A DNA stretch of 64,000 nt, taken from assembly GCA_963746605.1 (NCBI GenBank), contig CAVVCH010000001.1, positions 1 to 64,000 on the forward strand. The letters are read 5' to 3'. The notes beneath the pieces are model-generated. The model did not search any database. It was not told where the DNA came from and saw only the letters and a program-made list of their open reading frames with translations. Source of the DNA: CAVQSS01 sp963746605 (GTDB lineage Bacteria > Desulfobacterota > RBG-13-43-22). A program made the position numbers and the translations under genes. Within the stretch, counting starts at the first letter, position 1. Each line of letters begins with the position of its first letter. This document shows, piece after piece, positions 1 to 8,199 of this stretch.

Positions 1-1
1 A

Positions 2-169
2 GAACAGGGGGGAGGCCGACAGCCAAACCCACTGTTTCACGATACGGTCACCCGATTGACCTCCACGGACCCTTTGTTCTGGAAAATCGAGCCATCCGAA
101 TACTACAGCGAATCTGAAGGGAGTAGCCTATGGAAACGGAAGATTCCAGGCCGAAACCTCGCACCTTGA
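2..169 (+). CDS. possible 3' end of a gene entering from the left edge
   Basis: A frame open from the window edge runs 55 codons and ends at TGA (167-169). The residues are mixed and not low-complexity, with a WKIEPSEYYSESEG stretch, but I do not recognise a family. It could equally be a chance open frame. The following bases up to 253 hold nothing I can identify. Confidence 0.2.
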   Translation, partial: EQGGGRQPNPLFHDTVTRLTSTDPLFWKIEPSEYYSESEGSSLWKRKIPGRNLAP

Positions 170-253
170 GGCGCACAAGGAACCATTGGGGGGGTAATCT
201 GATCCGTGGGCCCGGTTTTGGCTGCTAAGGGTAAGGGTAAGGCTTTTTCTTAG

Positions 254-511
254 CTATTGCGAGCAGAATAGGCAGGCAGAAATAGAACAGGTTTTAGAAT
301 TTGGATCATATGTGAAAGGGTTTAGACAAGAGTTTTGGGCGGAAAGAGTATTACACTGCGCTGAGCTCTGAACATTGGCAAGTTGGCAATCTAAACTGTT
401 AGAAGCGGTGTCACCTCCCGAGGAGGAACCGTTGCAGCCAATCATCAGGAGGGCGCCGCAAAGGATCACCGTTCCAAAGAAAACGATCACGAGAAGACGA
501 ATTGATTGCAT
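254..511 (-). CDS. small cysteine-rich lipoprotein-like protein
   Basis: Hypothetical protein of about 85 residues. The start is ATG at 509-511, preceded by a strong GAGGAGG ribosome-binding site; a longer reading back to 571 has no such site. The N-terminus is a hydrophobic segment (about residues 5-25) ending LLMIGC, a plausible lipobox-type cysteine, followed by a Ser/Gly-rich linker. The mature part has several cysteines (Cys in SLDCQL, AQCN, NSCL, KTCS, ACLFC), suggesting disulfides outside the cytoplasm. Function unknown. It stands alone, with the tRNA-Arg gene as its nearest upstream neighbour. Confidence 0.55.
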   Translation of the reverse strand: MQSIRLLVIVFFGTVILCGALLMIGCNGSSSGGDTASNSLDCQLANVQSSAQCNTLSAQNSCLNPFTYDPNSKTCSISACLFCSQ

Positions 512-866
512 AGAATAACCTCCTCTTAATAGTAATACTCCGCTGGGCCATTTTTCTGAAGGTCTTTTCAAACCCTTCCGCTAATGTTGCCCAATCAAGG
601 TTAACAAGAAAAAAAAGGGTGTCAAGGAAAAATTAATTTTAACGTTCAAAAATTTTGGCGTTGCATTCATGAGCGCCGGTTCCGTCAAAAAGAAGCGTTT
701 GGTTTTAATGTGCTAATTTTCGGCCGGGGATTATTACCGTGGTAATTGCCGAGGCCGTGGAAGTGGGAAGAGGCCGGTTTTTGAGAAAATAGGGAGAGGA
801 TAGGAGAGATTTTAAAAAGCCGAGCAAAGAAGAGAAGAGGTCAAGGAAAAAAACTAATAATATCAA

Positions 867-942
<76 letters not shown>

Positions 943-1155
943 TTAGGTGGAATATTAGCACATCCTGTAAGGAAGATAAAGCGGGAAGGGGGGATGGAAT
1001 CGCGGACAACTCAGGGGTGTCAAAAACGTTTTGCCCGTCAGCCCGAAAGCCCTCTGTCCGAGCCGGTCGGCGCAGGTGGCCCAAGCCTCCAAGAAAGCGA
1101 ACACCTCTTATAGCGATACCCTTTCCAATACCAACAGACCCGTCGAACCCATAGC

Positions 1156-1656
1156 TCATATTTTTGTCAGGGCCTTGCGCATCAGCTTCTCGGCGCCGGC
1201 TTTCTGCGCAGTTTCGGTGGCACCCGGCACCAGCATCGTGATGATCAGGTACTTGGAGCCCTTGAAGGTATTAAGCTGGAGCATGCCGTAGCCCGGACTG
1301 GAGAAAAACGAGCGGTCGCCGATGCCCGGGGCGTCAGAGACGGCGATCTTCATTTTCTTGAGTTCCCCCATCACCTTATCGGCGGTTTCGCCTGGGCCGA
1401 CCGCCTTGACCAAAAGGCTGAAGACGCCGGAGGAGCCGATCACATATTCGCAGGGGAGCCCGACTGCCGGGTTGGCGCCGGCGTTCAGTTTTCCGTCGCC
1501 CACGTTCTGGCCGATAACGGCCTGGATCTCGGCCTTGGTCAGCAGGGTGCAGGCGTCGATTTTACGGACCCCTTGCGCGGCGGCCACGGCGGTGAAACAG
1601 AAAACTATCGCCACTACCATCAGAACTGTTTTTGCCCTGCGGATCGGTTTGATCAT
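1156..1656 (-). CDS. secreted hypothetical protein (periplasmic)
   Basis: A 166-residue protein with a classical signal peptide (charged MIKPIRRAK, hydrophobic VLMVVAIVFCFTAVA, cleavage near AAA-QG). The mature part begins with a DACTLLTKAEIQAVIG motif (about residues 34-49). Similar C-LLT-x-x-E-x-x-x-x-x-G openings occur in small secreted proteins of unknown function. The remainder alternates beta and amphipathic helix segments. The start is supported by an AGGAACC ribosome-binding site upstream. No operon partner is visible, and the role is unknown. Confidence 0.7.
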   Translation of the reverse strand: MIKPIRRAKTVLMVVAIVFCFTAVAAAQGVRKIDACTLLTKAEIQAVIGQNVGDGKLNAGANPAVGLPCEYVIGSSGVFSLLVKAVGPGETADKVMGELKKMKIAVSDAPGIGDRSFFSSPGYGMLQLNTFKGSKYLIITMLVPGATETAQKAGAEKLMRKALTKI

Positions 1657-1810
1657 TTGGTTCCTCCCAGGAATTGATTAGAATTTTATTGGAGCAGGGG
1701 ATCCGAATAGCATATGAAAAGCAAACTATCAATACAAAGATCCGGGGAAAACCTCCGACGGGCGTTAAAGAGCAGCCGTACTTTAACCCGAATGAATAGT
1801 CTGAATTGTT

Positions 1811-2596
1811 TCATCCTTGCCCCCGCCAAATCCCTCCTTTAATCAGGGAAACCCCAACAGAGAAATATTTGATTCTTTTCCTGATAAAATGGGTATGAAC
1901 AACGGCAAAGACTACCATCGGGGGATACAGAGCGATGATAATTCTAAAGACATGGTTAAGGGCGCTTTCTCCGGGAGAATGGGTATGGAGGCTCAATACG
2001 CCATAAAGTCCGAAAATCGTCGGCATCAGGGTTCCCACATATTTTCCGATCATTTTAAGCTCCTGATCCCTCCGGTTATGGTACCGAATCCCAAGGTCGT
2101 CTAAAGTCCAAAGGGTAGATAGAAGGAGGGAGATCCCTATGGTAATGCCGATACCGACAAAAAGCCTCCCCGTCTGAAAATGGCCGGGAGTAAAAGGTAC
2201 AGGCGAGTTCGGAGAGGGTCCGGAGATTATTTGGATAACGGCCAACAATTTAGTGGCGAAAAGAAAGGCTATCCCGATTCCTTGAAAAGGCCGGAAGAGC
2301 CAATGCTTAATGCGGCTGACATTCAACACCCGCGCGGGCTCAACTTGGACAAAAGACCGGACCCCTTTCTTAAGGATGGAGTTATAAGTCGTTTTTACCA
2401 GATAGAGCGGAAGGCAGAGGAAAACCGCATAGCGAAAGAATCGAAGAAGTACGCGGTAGACCACCCACCAGCCGTCCGTGGAAGGGTGATTACCCCAAAG
2501 GAGTTGGAAAATAAGGGAGAAGGCCAAGACGAGAATGGCCGGGACCAAGTCTTTACACCATTGCCGGGCGGTCTCCCTTATCTCCTGGTGATCCAT
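1811..2596 (-). CDS. multi-pass membrane protein, unknown function
   Basis: About 261 residues from ATG at 2594-2596 (MDHQEIRET). An upstream extension to 2686 would only read through the 3' end of the neighbouring gene, so I prefer the shorter start, although its ribosome-binding site (AAAGGAA) sits very close. There are about six hydrophobic segments: LVPAILVLAFSLIFQLLW, YAVFLCLPLYLV, an IGIAFLFATKLLAVI stretch, LFVGIGITIGISLLL, MPTIFGLYGVLS and FRIIIALYPPMVVFAVV. I do not recognise the family. It follows the Lys/Pro-rich gene on the same strand with little or no gap, so they may be cotranscribed. Confidence 0.55.
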   Translation of the reverse strand: MDHQEIRETARQWCKDLVPAILVLAFSLIFQLLWGNHPSTDGWWVVYRVLLRFFRYAVFLCLPLYLVKTTYNSILKKGVRSFVQVEPARVLNVSRIKHWLFRPFQGIGIAFLFATKLLAVIQIISGPSPNSPVPFTPGHFQTGRLFVGIGITIGISLLLSTLWTLDDLGIRYHNRRDQELKMIGKYVGTLMPTIFGLYGVLSLHTHSPGESALNHVFRIIIALYPPMVVFAVVHTHFIRKRIKYFSVGVSLIKGGIWRGQG

Positions 2597-2648
2597 TTCC
2601 TTTAAATAGTAAAATGCGTGGCTAGGCGCCCAAGTCACTAAAAAGATT

Positions 2649-3377
2649 CTATTCCAGCACCAAACCCAACCATTCTTCCATCTCATCTATTTCCCGGCCG
2701 AAGAGTTCCCGGATGGCCTCAAAAACCCTCTGGTACCCGGCAATTTCCTTCTCCATTTCCTCGACCCGTTTCGTCAGTTCGAGCGAATAGAGGAAGGCGC
2801 CCTCTCCCATTTTGAGCAAGTCTGTTTTCCTCCCTATCAAGCCGGGTTTCTTGACGGCAGGCTTTCTCCCAGGGGTCTTACGGGCTTTGGGTGCCATTTC
2901 ATTCTTAGATTTTGACCCAATTTTTTTCTTCGGGAGAGCGGATTTTTGGCCAACCGGCTTTACGGCTTTCATGTTAACCGGTTTCTTAGCCGGTTTCTTT
3001 TCCTTCGGCACTTTTGGCTTTTTGGCCGCCGGTGGTTCGGCTTTAGCTTCGACTGGCTCGGGCGGTTGGCCGGGTTCCGTGAATTTGACTTTCTTGTAAT
3101 TTGACGTCAGACACTTATCGAGAACACCGGGGGTTATTTCCCGGGTGATCTCTAAGGGGGACCCGGCGAAGGTTTTTCCTGTTTTTCCGGCCAAAAAACC
3201 ATTTTCGTAAAGGTTGGCGATGATGGTTGCATTGTACCGCTTCATGGTTGTGGCGGACAATGCTCCCTTAAAGCTTTTCCCGAGAAATTCGGCCAAGGCT
3301 TTTGGGTCGATTCGGGTTTTCCCTTTCAAATAAGTCAACCAGGTTTTTAGATATTGGTCGCGGTTATTCTTTTTCAT
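2649..3377 (-). CDS. Lys/Pro/Ala-rich linker protein with C-terminal coiled coil
   Basis: About 242 residues from ATG at 3375-3377, preceded by AAAAGGAGG, an excellent ribosome-binding site that decides the start over the longer reading to 3437. Residues 1-100 look like a folded alpha-helical domain (YLKTWLTYLKGKTRIDPKA and following). Residues about 105-195 are a low-complexity basic linker of K, P and A reminiscent of histone-H1-like DNA-binding tails. The last 50 residues form a charged coiled coil (LTKRVEEMEKEIAGYQRV). Nucleic-acid binding is inference from the basic tail. The gene itself is not recognised. Confidence 0.6.
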   Translation of the reverse strand: MKKNNRDQYLKTWLTYLKGKTRIDPKALAEFLGKSFKGALSATTMKRYNATIIANLYENGFLAGKTGKTFAGSPLEITREITPGVLDKCLTSNYKKVKFTEPGQPPEPVEAKAEPPAAKKPKVPKEKKPAKKPVNMKAVKPVGQKSALPKKKIGSKSKNEMAPKARKTPGRKPAVKKPGLIGRKTDLLKMGEGAFLYSLELTKRVEEMEKEIAGYQRVFEAIRELFGREIDEMEEWLGLVLE

Positions 3378-3703
3378 GGGGCCTCCTTTTAAAACGATTA
3401 ATGGGATCAGCTCTTGCAAGTCATTGAACTGCTCCAATAAATATCTCCGGTTTAGGGATTAAGTCAAATAGTTTATTTTTACGTCTAAATGATTCAACCG
3501 ACCGCCCAGTGGAATTATCCACGAAGGTATTCCCTTTTTATTTTTGAGGCGCGGTTAAAAGTTCGGTAATACCCATAATAGATGTTGACTTTTGGGGGCG
3601 GACTGGTTACAAAAGAATTCACCAGAAGCGGCTCGTTAGTACCTCTTAGTTCCATCCGGGACAGGTTCCCGAAAAAATAAAAACAACAAAAAAAAGATAC
3701 GAC

Positions 3704-4018
3704 ATGACCGATATAGGGGATGTCATCCTGGTCTATATCGAGGATAATCCGGCCTTTTTCGGCCGGGTGGAAGATGTTATCCCGGATATCAAACCGGGAT
3801 GGGTGCGTTTAAAATTCTTAATTCTCCAACTCCCCCCAACTGTAGGAGAATGGATAGTAAGGCCGGAATATGTCCAGGGAAATGAATTTTCCATGGGGGG
3901 GCGGAAGATTAGAATCGAGAAAGTCGTCGCCCCGATCGAGACGGAGGGGCCGGAGCCCGAACCGGAATCGACTGGTTCAAATAAAGTTATCCCGTTGCGG
4001 AAACAACGAAAATCTTGA
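3704..4018 (+). CDS. small hypothetical protein, beta-rich
   Basis: A 104-residue protein whose N-terminal 75 residues look like a compact beta-barrel (IGDVILVYIEDNPAFFGRVE, then alternating hydrophobics). It ends in an acidic, proline-rich stretch and a basic tail (PLRKQRKS). It starts 18 bases ahead of the DUF169 gene on the same strand and probably shares its transcript. Upstream, 3438-3703 is AT-rich with A-tracts and no gene. Function unknown. Confidence 0.6.
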   Translation: MTDIGDVILVYIEDNPAFFGRVEDVIPDIKPGWVRLKFLILQLPPTVGEWIVRPEYVQGNEFSMGGRKIRIEKVVAPIETEGPEPEPESTGSNKVIPLRKQRKS

Positions 4019-4036
4019 GGGGCCTTTGAATATCCC

Positions 4037-4786
4037 ATGAGAGACCTAACCGAACTGACCAAAATATTCCGGCATACCCTGGGAATTAAATCCGGACCGG
4101 TAGCTATCCGGATCATTACCAACCTGGAAGAAACACCCGTGGTCTTTAGGAAGCCGGAGAAAACACTACCCAGTATTTGTTTCGCGGTCATGGAAGCCTT
4201 CAAAGGAAAAGGTTTATGGGTCGGCAAGGGCGATATCGGTTGCACCATGGGGCTGACGGCCCTGGGATTCAAAAAAGAATCGGAAAAGGTTTCCCGTAAA
4301 CAGACCGTCCAGATGGGGGTCTTTGGGAACCAGGAGGCCGCTCAGAAATATTTTTCCGAAGGATACCAGGTTCCCCCCGGGCGGACACAGGCCCTGGTCC
4401 TGAGCCCCTTGGAAAAGGCCGTGCTGGGCGTGGATGTCTGTTTGTTCCGAATCACTTCCGATCAGGCGAAGTGGTTGCTGATGGCCAACCAATATCTGAC
4501 CGGCGAACGTCACAATCTGAAGGTCGGTTCCGGTTACCAGGGGGTCTGCGGAGATGTCATTGCCTATCCCTACCTGAAAAAAAAGATCAACCTCACCTTG
4601 AATGGAGTAGGGGATCGCGTTCCTCAGGTTTTGGGAAGAAACGAGATTTTTGTGGGTGTGCCCGGGGAGTTGTTGGAAGCTATCGCCGTCAATCTGACGG
4701 AAATCTATAAAAAGCCGATTTTTAAACAGCGATTGTCGAAGATTCCTCCGAAAAACGTTTCTTCCCGTACCGTGCCCCGCTCTTAA
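4037..4786 (+). CDS. DUF169 family protein
   Basis: A 249-residue protein matching the DUF169 family (uncharacterised, common in anaerobic bacteria and archaea). The N-terminal part is a helix plus KSGPVAIRI strand. In the middle are a cysteine and glycine-rich segment (ICFAVMEAFKGKGLWVGKGD, then GCTMGLTALGF), and the conserved Y-x-x-P-P-G-R segment appears as YQVPPGRTQAL. Near the C-terminus there is a GSGYQGVCGDVIAYPY block. DUF169 proteins have been linked to metal or redox chemistry only by context. Its 3' end overlaps the convergent korC by 65 bp. Family call sure, function unknown. Confidence 0.82.
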   Translation: MRDLTELTKIFRHTLGIKSGPVAIRIITNLEETPVVFRKPEKTLPSICFAVMEAFKGKGLWVGKGDIGCTMGLTALGFKKESEKVSRKQTVQMGVFGNQEAAQKYFSEGYQVPPGRTQALVLSPLEKAVLGVDVCLFRITSDQAKWLLMANQYLTGERHNLKVGSGYQGVCGDVIAYPYLKKKINLTLNGVGDRVPQVLGRNEIFVGVPGELLEAIAVNLTEIYKKPIFKQRLSKIPPKNVSSRTVPRS

Positions 4787-5288
4787 GGGCCTTGGTATTT
4801 TTTTCCAATCCTTCGTCCTTAAAATAGCGGGCCATGGCAGTCGCCAGGGATCGCAGGGAGACTTTGCCGGTCAAGGCGGCCAAGGCGCCTAAAGCTACCA
4901 TGTTGGCTGATTGCGGATGGCCGGTGCTCTCCTTGGCCAATCGGGTCAGGGGGAGGCCCACATAGGGGACCGGAGGAACTTCCTTTACCATATCGGAATC
5001 GATGAGAAGCAAACCGCCTTCCTTGAGGGCCGGGAAGTTCTCATCCAGGGCCGTCTGATTCAGGGCCAGCAGGGCATCGAGGTCCAGGGCCTTAGGGTAG
5101 TCGATTTCCTGATCACTGATAATAATGTCCGAACGACTGTTGGTTCCCCGGGCTTCCGGACCATAATTCTGCGACTGGACGACCTGTTTTTTTTCGCCGA
5201 AAGCGATCGCCTCGGCCAAAATCATCCCGGCCAGGATCAAACCCTGCCCGCCCGTGCCGCTCAAACGGATTTCATATCGGGAATCCAT
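4722..5288 (-). CDS. korC: 2-oxoacid:ferredoxin oxidoreductase, gamma subunit
   Basis: A 188-residue gamma subunit of the pyruvate/2-oxoacid:ferredoxin oxidoreductase superfamily, which oxidatively decarboxylates a 2-oxoacid to acyl-CoA with reduction of ferredoxin. The opening GTGGQGLILAGMILAEA is the family signature, followed by SQNYGPEARGTNSRSDIIIS and DALLALNQTALDEN. It is last in the order ferredoxin-alpha-beta-gamma, which matches KorDABC-type enzymes. The substrate (2-oxoglutarate or branched-chain 2-oxoacids) cannot be fixed from sequence. The 3' end runs 65 bp into the DUF169 gene on the other strand. Confidence 0.9.
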   Translation of the reverse strand: MDSRYEIRLSGTGGQGLILAGMILAEAIAFGEKKQVVQSQNYGPEARGTNSRSDIIISDQEIDYPKALDLDALLALNQTALDENFPALKEGGLLLIDSDMVKEVPPVPYVGLPLTRLAKESTGHPQSANMVALGALAALTGKVSLRSLATAMARYFKDEGLEKNTKALKSGARYGKKRFSEESSTIAV

Positions 5289-5376
5289 GGGCTATCCCCC
5301 CCCTCACCTTGTTAATCCTTGTTTTCATGCTTCGGGGTGACCGCCCCTACGAAAAACGAAAAGGTTAACCAATAAT

Positions 5377-6210
5377 TCAACTGTTTTTGGTTTTGGCGTA
5401 TTCCTTCACCTTGTCGTATTCGTCCAGAAAGTTCGGCAATTCCTTATCCACCAGCACCCCGATGGTGAATTTATCGATCAACTCCTCCGGTTTAAGTTCC
5501 CCGGCCTTCTCCACCACAACCGCCTGATCCCGCTGCCACTCCATCATCTCCACCGCCGAGCCCAGGCGATTCTTCCGGCCGTAGTAGGTCGGGCACTGGG
5601 TAATGATTTCCACCAGAGAAAAACCTTTCTTGCGCAAGGCCTTTTCGATCAATTGATGCAGCAGTTGGGCGTGATAAGCCGTTCCCCGACCCACGAAAGA
5701 CGCCCCGGCGGTGACCGCCAATTCGGAAATATTGAAAGCCGGTTCGATATTATGCAGGGCCGTGGTGGTGGCCTGCATCCCGGCCGGCGTGGCCGGGGAA
5801 TGCTGGCCCCCGGTCATGCCGAAAATGCTGTTGTTGATGATCAGGGCGGTTAGATCGATGTTGCGGCGGGCGGCGTGGATAAAATGATTGCCGCCGATGG
5901 CCAGGGCGTCCCCATCTCCCATAATGACGATGACCTGCAAGGATGGTTTGGCCAGTTTGATGCCGGTGGCAAAGGTCAGCGCCCGGCCGTGGGTGGTATG
6001 CAGGGTATTGAAATCCACGTAGACGCTCATGCGGCCCGAGCAGCCGATTCCGGAGACCAGGACGATTTCATCTTTGGCGAATTTCAGGTCGTCAATAGCC
6101 CGGATCAGCGCCCCCAGGACAATCCCATTTCCGCAACCCGGGCACCAGAGATGCGGGAATTTTTTGTCGTGACGCAGGTAGTGGTGAATGAGCTTGGTAA
6201 TATCCGCCAT
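5377..6210 (-). CDS. korB: 2-oxoacid:ferredoxin oxidoreductase, beta subunit (TPP-binding)
   Basis: A 277-residue beta subunit that binds thiamine diphosphate. Visible are the CPGCGNGIVLGALIRAI opening (cysteines ligating the cluster in this clade), GIGCSGRMSVYVDFNTLHTT, the TPP/Mg-binding GDGDALAIGGNHFIHAARRN, and NNSIFGMTGGQHSPATP, all typical of KorB. It starts just 2 bases after the alpha-subunit stop, so the two are translationally linked. Downstream korC follows after 88 bases. The cytoplasmic complex supplies reduced ferredoxin or acyl-CoA to central anaerobic carbon metabolism. Confidence 0.93.
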   Translation of the reverse strand: MADITKLIHHYLRHDKKFPHLWCPGCGNGIVLGALIRAIDDLKFAKDEIVLVSGIGCSGRMSVYVDFNTLHTTHGRALTFATGIKLAKPSLQVIVIMGDGDALAIGGNHFIHAARRNIDLTALIINNSIFGMTGGQHSPATPAGMQATTTALHNIEPAFNISELAVTAGASFVGRGTAYHAQLLHQLIEKALRKKGFSLVEIITQCPTYYGRKNRLGSAVEMMEWQRDQAVVVEKAGELKPEELIDKFTIGVLVDKELPNFLDEYDKVKEYAKTKNS

Positions 6211-6212
6211 CG

Positions 6213-7367
6213 TTAGTCGCCGATAATCGTTTTGAGGATTTCCTGGGGCGTAATCAAGGTCCCGTCGAACTTATTAAACGTCAGCACCCGGCAGCGTCCC
6301 CGGTTCACCCGTTTCACTTCCCGGGAAATCTGACCCCAGTTCATTTCCGGGCAGATCAGGGTCCGGGCGGTGGCGGTTATCCGCTCCAGGGCCGCCCGTG
6401 GAAACGGGAAGAGGGTGATGAGTGTCAGGAGCCCGGCCTTAAGCCCCATTTCCCGGGCCAGGCGGACGGCATGAAGGGCGGACCGGGCCACCGATCCGTA
6501 AGCAATAACCACCTGCTCGGCATCGTCCACCCGATAGGACTCCACCCACTGGATATCCGGGAGATTTTCGCTGATTTTTTGTTGGAGGCGCATTTGAAAG
6601 GCCGTTATCTCATCGGGCCGGTTGGTAGGAAAGCCCCGGACATCATGGATCAGCCCGGTCACGTGGTAGCGATAGCCGTCCCCGAAAGAGCTCATGGCCG
6701 GTACCAGTCGTCCCTTGGTTTCGTAGGGGATAAACCATTCGGGGGGTACGGTAGGTTTCAAACGTTCCTCCACGGGAATTTCCTCCGGGTGGGGGAGAGC
6801 GAAGGTTTCCCGGGTATGGGCTACCACCTCGTCCGAAAGGATGATGACCGGAGTGCGGTATCTTTCCGATAAGTTGAAGGCCTGGAGCGTGACCCGATAA
6901 CAGTCCAGAGGAGTGGAGACCGACAAGACAATAATGGGATGATCGCCGTGGGTCCCCCAACGGGCCTGGAGTACATCCCCCTGGGCCGGGCTGGTGGGGA
7001 GTCCGGTGCTGGGACCTCCTCGCATGACATTGATGATCACGCAGGGCACCTCGGCCACGCAGGCGAAGCCCAGGTTTTCCTGGATCAGGGAAAAACCGGG
7101 ACCGCTGGTGGCCGTCATGGCCTTGACCCCGGCCAGAGAAGCCCCGATCACCGCCCCCAACCCGGCAATCTCGTCCTCCATCTGGATGAATACTCCGTCC
7201 AAGGCAGGCATTCGCTGGGCCATCCGTTCCATGATTTCCGTGGCCGGGCTGATCGGGTAACCGGCGAAGAAGCGGCAGCCGGCGGCCAAAGCGCCCTCCA
7301 CCATGGCCTGGTTTCCCTGCCAGAAGACGGTCTTAGGAGGCCTGTTTTTTTTTGTCCGGTTCGGCAA
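6213..7367 (-). CDS. korA: 2-oxoacid:ferredoxin oxidoreductase, alpha subunit
   Basis: Alpha subunit carrying the N-terminal pyrimidine-binding (PP) domain and the C-terminal transketolase-like domain. Recognisable blocks are EGALAAGCRFFAGYPISPAT, MEDEIAGLGAVIGASLAG, TSGPGFSLIQENLGFA and MRGGPSTGLPTSPAQGD. Homology begins at TVFWQGNQ, before the first ATG (7302-7304), so that ATG is too late. I chose an in-frame TTG at 7365-7367 preceded by GAGG nine bases upstream; this start lies inside the 3' end of the ferredoxin gene. An ORF reading back to 7466 only shadows that gene. The alternative is an indel in the A9 tract at 7344-7352. Confidence 0.85.
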   Translation of the reverse strand: MPNRTKKNRPPKTVFWQGNQAMVEGALAAGCRFFAGYPISPATEIMERMAQRMPALDGVFIQMEDEIAGLGAVIGASLAGVKAMTATSGPGFSLIQENLGFACVAEVPCVIINVMRGGPSTGLPTSPAQGDVLQARWGTHGDHPIIVLSVSTPLDCYRVTLQAFNLSERYRTPVIILSDEVVAHTRETFALPHPEEIPVEERLKPTVPPEWFIPYETKGRLVPAMSSFGDGYRYHVTGLIHDVRGFPTNRPDEITAFQMRLQQKISENLPDIQWVESYRVDDAEQVVIAYGSVARSALHAVRLAREMGLKAGLLTLITLFPFPRAALERITATARTLICPEMNWGQISREVKRVNRGRCRVLTFNKFDGTLITPQEILKTIIGD

Positions 7368-7584
7368 TATCTTGGACCTCGATGGCAAAATCGGGGCAAC
7401 GTAGTTCACATAACCGGCAACCGATACAAAGGGCCGGATCGGCCACGTAGGGGAAACCCTCGGCATCCTGCTGAAGCGCCCCCTTGGGGCAAAAAGCAGT
7501 GCAGATCCCGCAGTTCTTGCACCAGGATTTATAAATATTCACCCGGTGGGGTTTGATTTTTTGTTTCGATTCGTTGGTGGTCAT
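7333..7584 (-). CDS. korD: 2-oxoacid:ferredoxin oxidoreductase, delta subunit (2[4Fe-4S] ferredoxin)
   Basis: An 83-residue dicluster ferredoxin with two classic cluster motifs: CKNCGICTAFCP (about residues 22-33) and CIGCRLCELRCP (about 53-64). It is the first gene of the korDABC operon and would pass electrons from the TPP/cluster site to soluble ferredoxin. Its 3' end overlaps the start of korA, typical of tight subunit coupling. The C-terminus after the second cluster is a short acidic/lysine tail. Confidence 0.92.
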   Translation of the reverse strand: MTTNESKQKIKPHRVNIYKSWCKNCGICTAFCPKGALQQDAEGFPYVADPALCIGCRLCELRCPDFAIEVQDIAEPDKKKQAS

Positions 7585-7790
7585 GGCACCCTTTTTAAGT
7601 AAGTCTATGAGGATTGGAAATGGAAGTCAATACCGCTCTTCTTGAAGAGCGACTTCTGTGTCATCTTGGGGAACACTGTAACCTCAAAGTCATTCCGGTT
7701 CTCTCCCCAGCAGGCCTATCCAGTTATGTAAAATCAATAAGTTATCTTTGTTAGTTTTTGGCATTGAATTTGAATAGAAATTTATATTCT

Positions 7791-7970
7791 GATGGTCTCG
7801 CAAAAATTCTGTCAGAGGAGTTTGTCATTCTGAGTCCCGCGATATCGCGGGACGAAGAATCTAGTTTTTTAGCTAGTTCAGAGATCCTTCTCGGAGTTTA
7901 CCGTGAGCCGAAAGACGAGACCCTTCGTTTCACTCAGGGTGACAGAAAGGCGAAGGGCTCAGGATGACAG
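7791..7970 (+). repeat. dispersed repeat, family C copy 1
   Basis: Starts with GATGGTCTCGCAAAAA, then a GTCATTCTGAG unit, and ends in CTCAGGATGACAG. It carries an internal palindrome, TCCCGCGATATCGCGGGA. Related copies lie at 37271-37381, 42929-43178 and (inverted) 59437-59631. It fills most of the 615-bp gene-free stretch between korD and the porin. A 69-residue ORF through it is not a credible gene. Such GTCATTCTGAG...CAGGATGAC elements are common intergenic repeats in Desulfobacterota and other genomes. Confidence 0.8.
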
Positions 7971-8033
7971 TTCGGAATTTATTGCGAACATATATTTTTA
8001 GGGTTGTGCGGCCGGCAGCGATGATAGTTCCGC

Positions 8034-8063
8034 TTGACTTCGGATGCTTAACCATACTATATT
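8034..8063 (+). promoter_or_regulatory. sigma-70-type promoter for the outer-membrane protein gene
   Basis: TTGACT (8034-8039) and TATATT (8058-8063) separated by 18 bp, about 135 bp upstream of the start codon at 8200. The match to -35/-10 consensus is good, but this is unverified. Confidence 0.45.
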
Positions 8064-8199
8064 CCGGCCCAAATAGGTATGACCTTTAATACCGGAGGGG
8101 GGAGGTGGTTTTGGGAAGATGCTAAAATAAGATAATTATGAAAGGGTTTGTTTACTTAAATATCAGGAAAGATTAATCTTAACAAGGAGAAAAGAGACG

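Noticed and set aside
7758..7967. 69-residue plus-strand ORF
   Set aside because: It lies within a dispersed repeat, has no ribosome-binding site, and its residues reflect the repeat.
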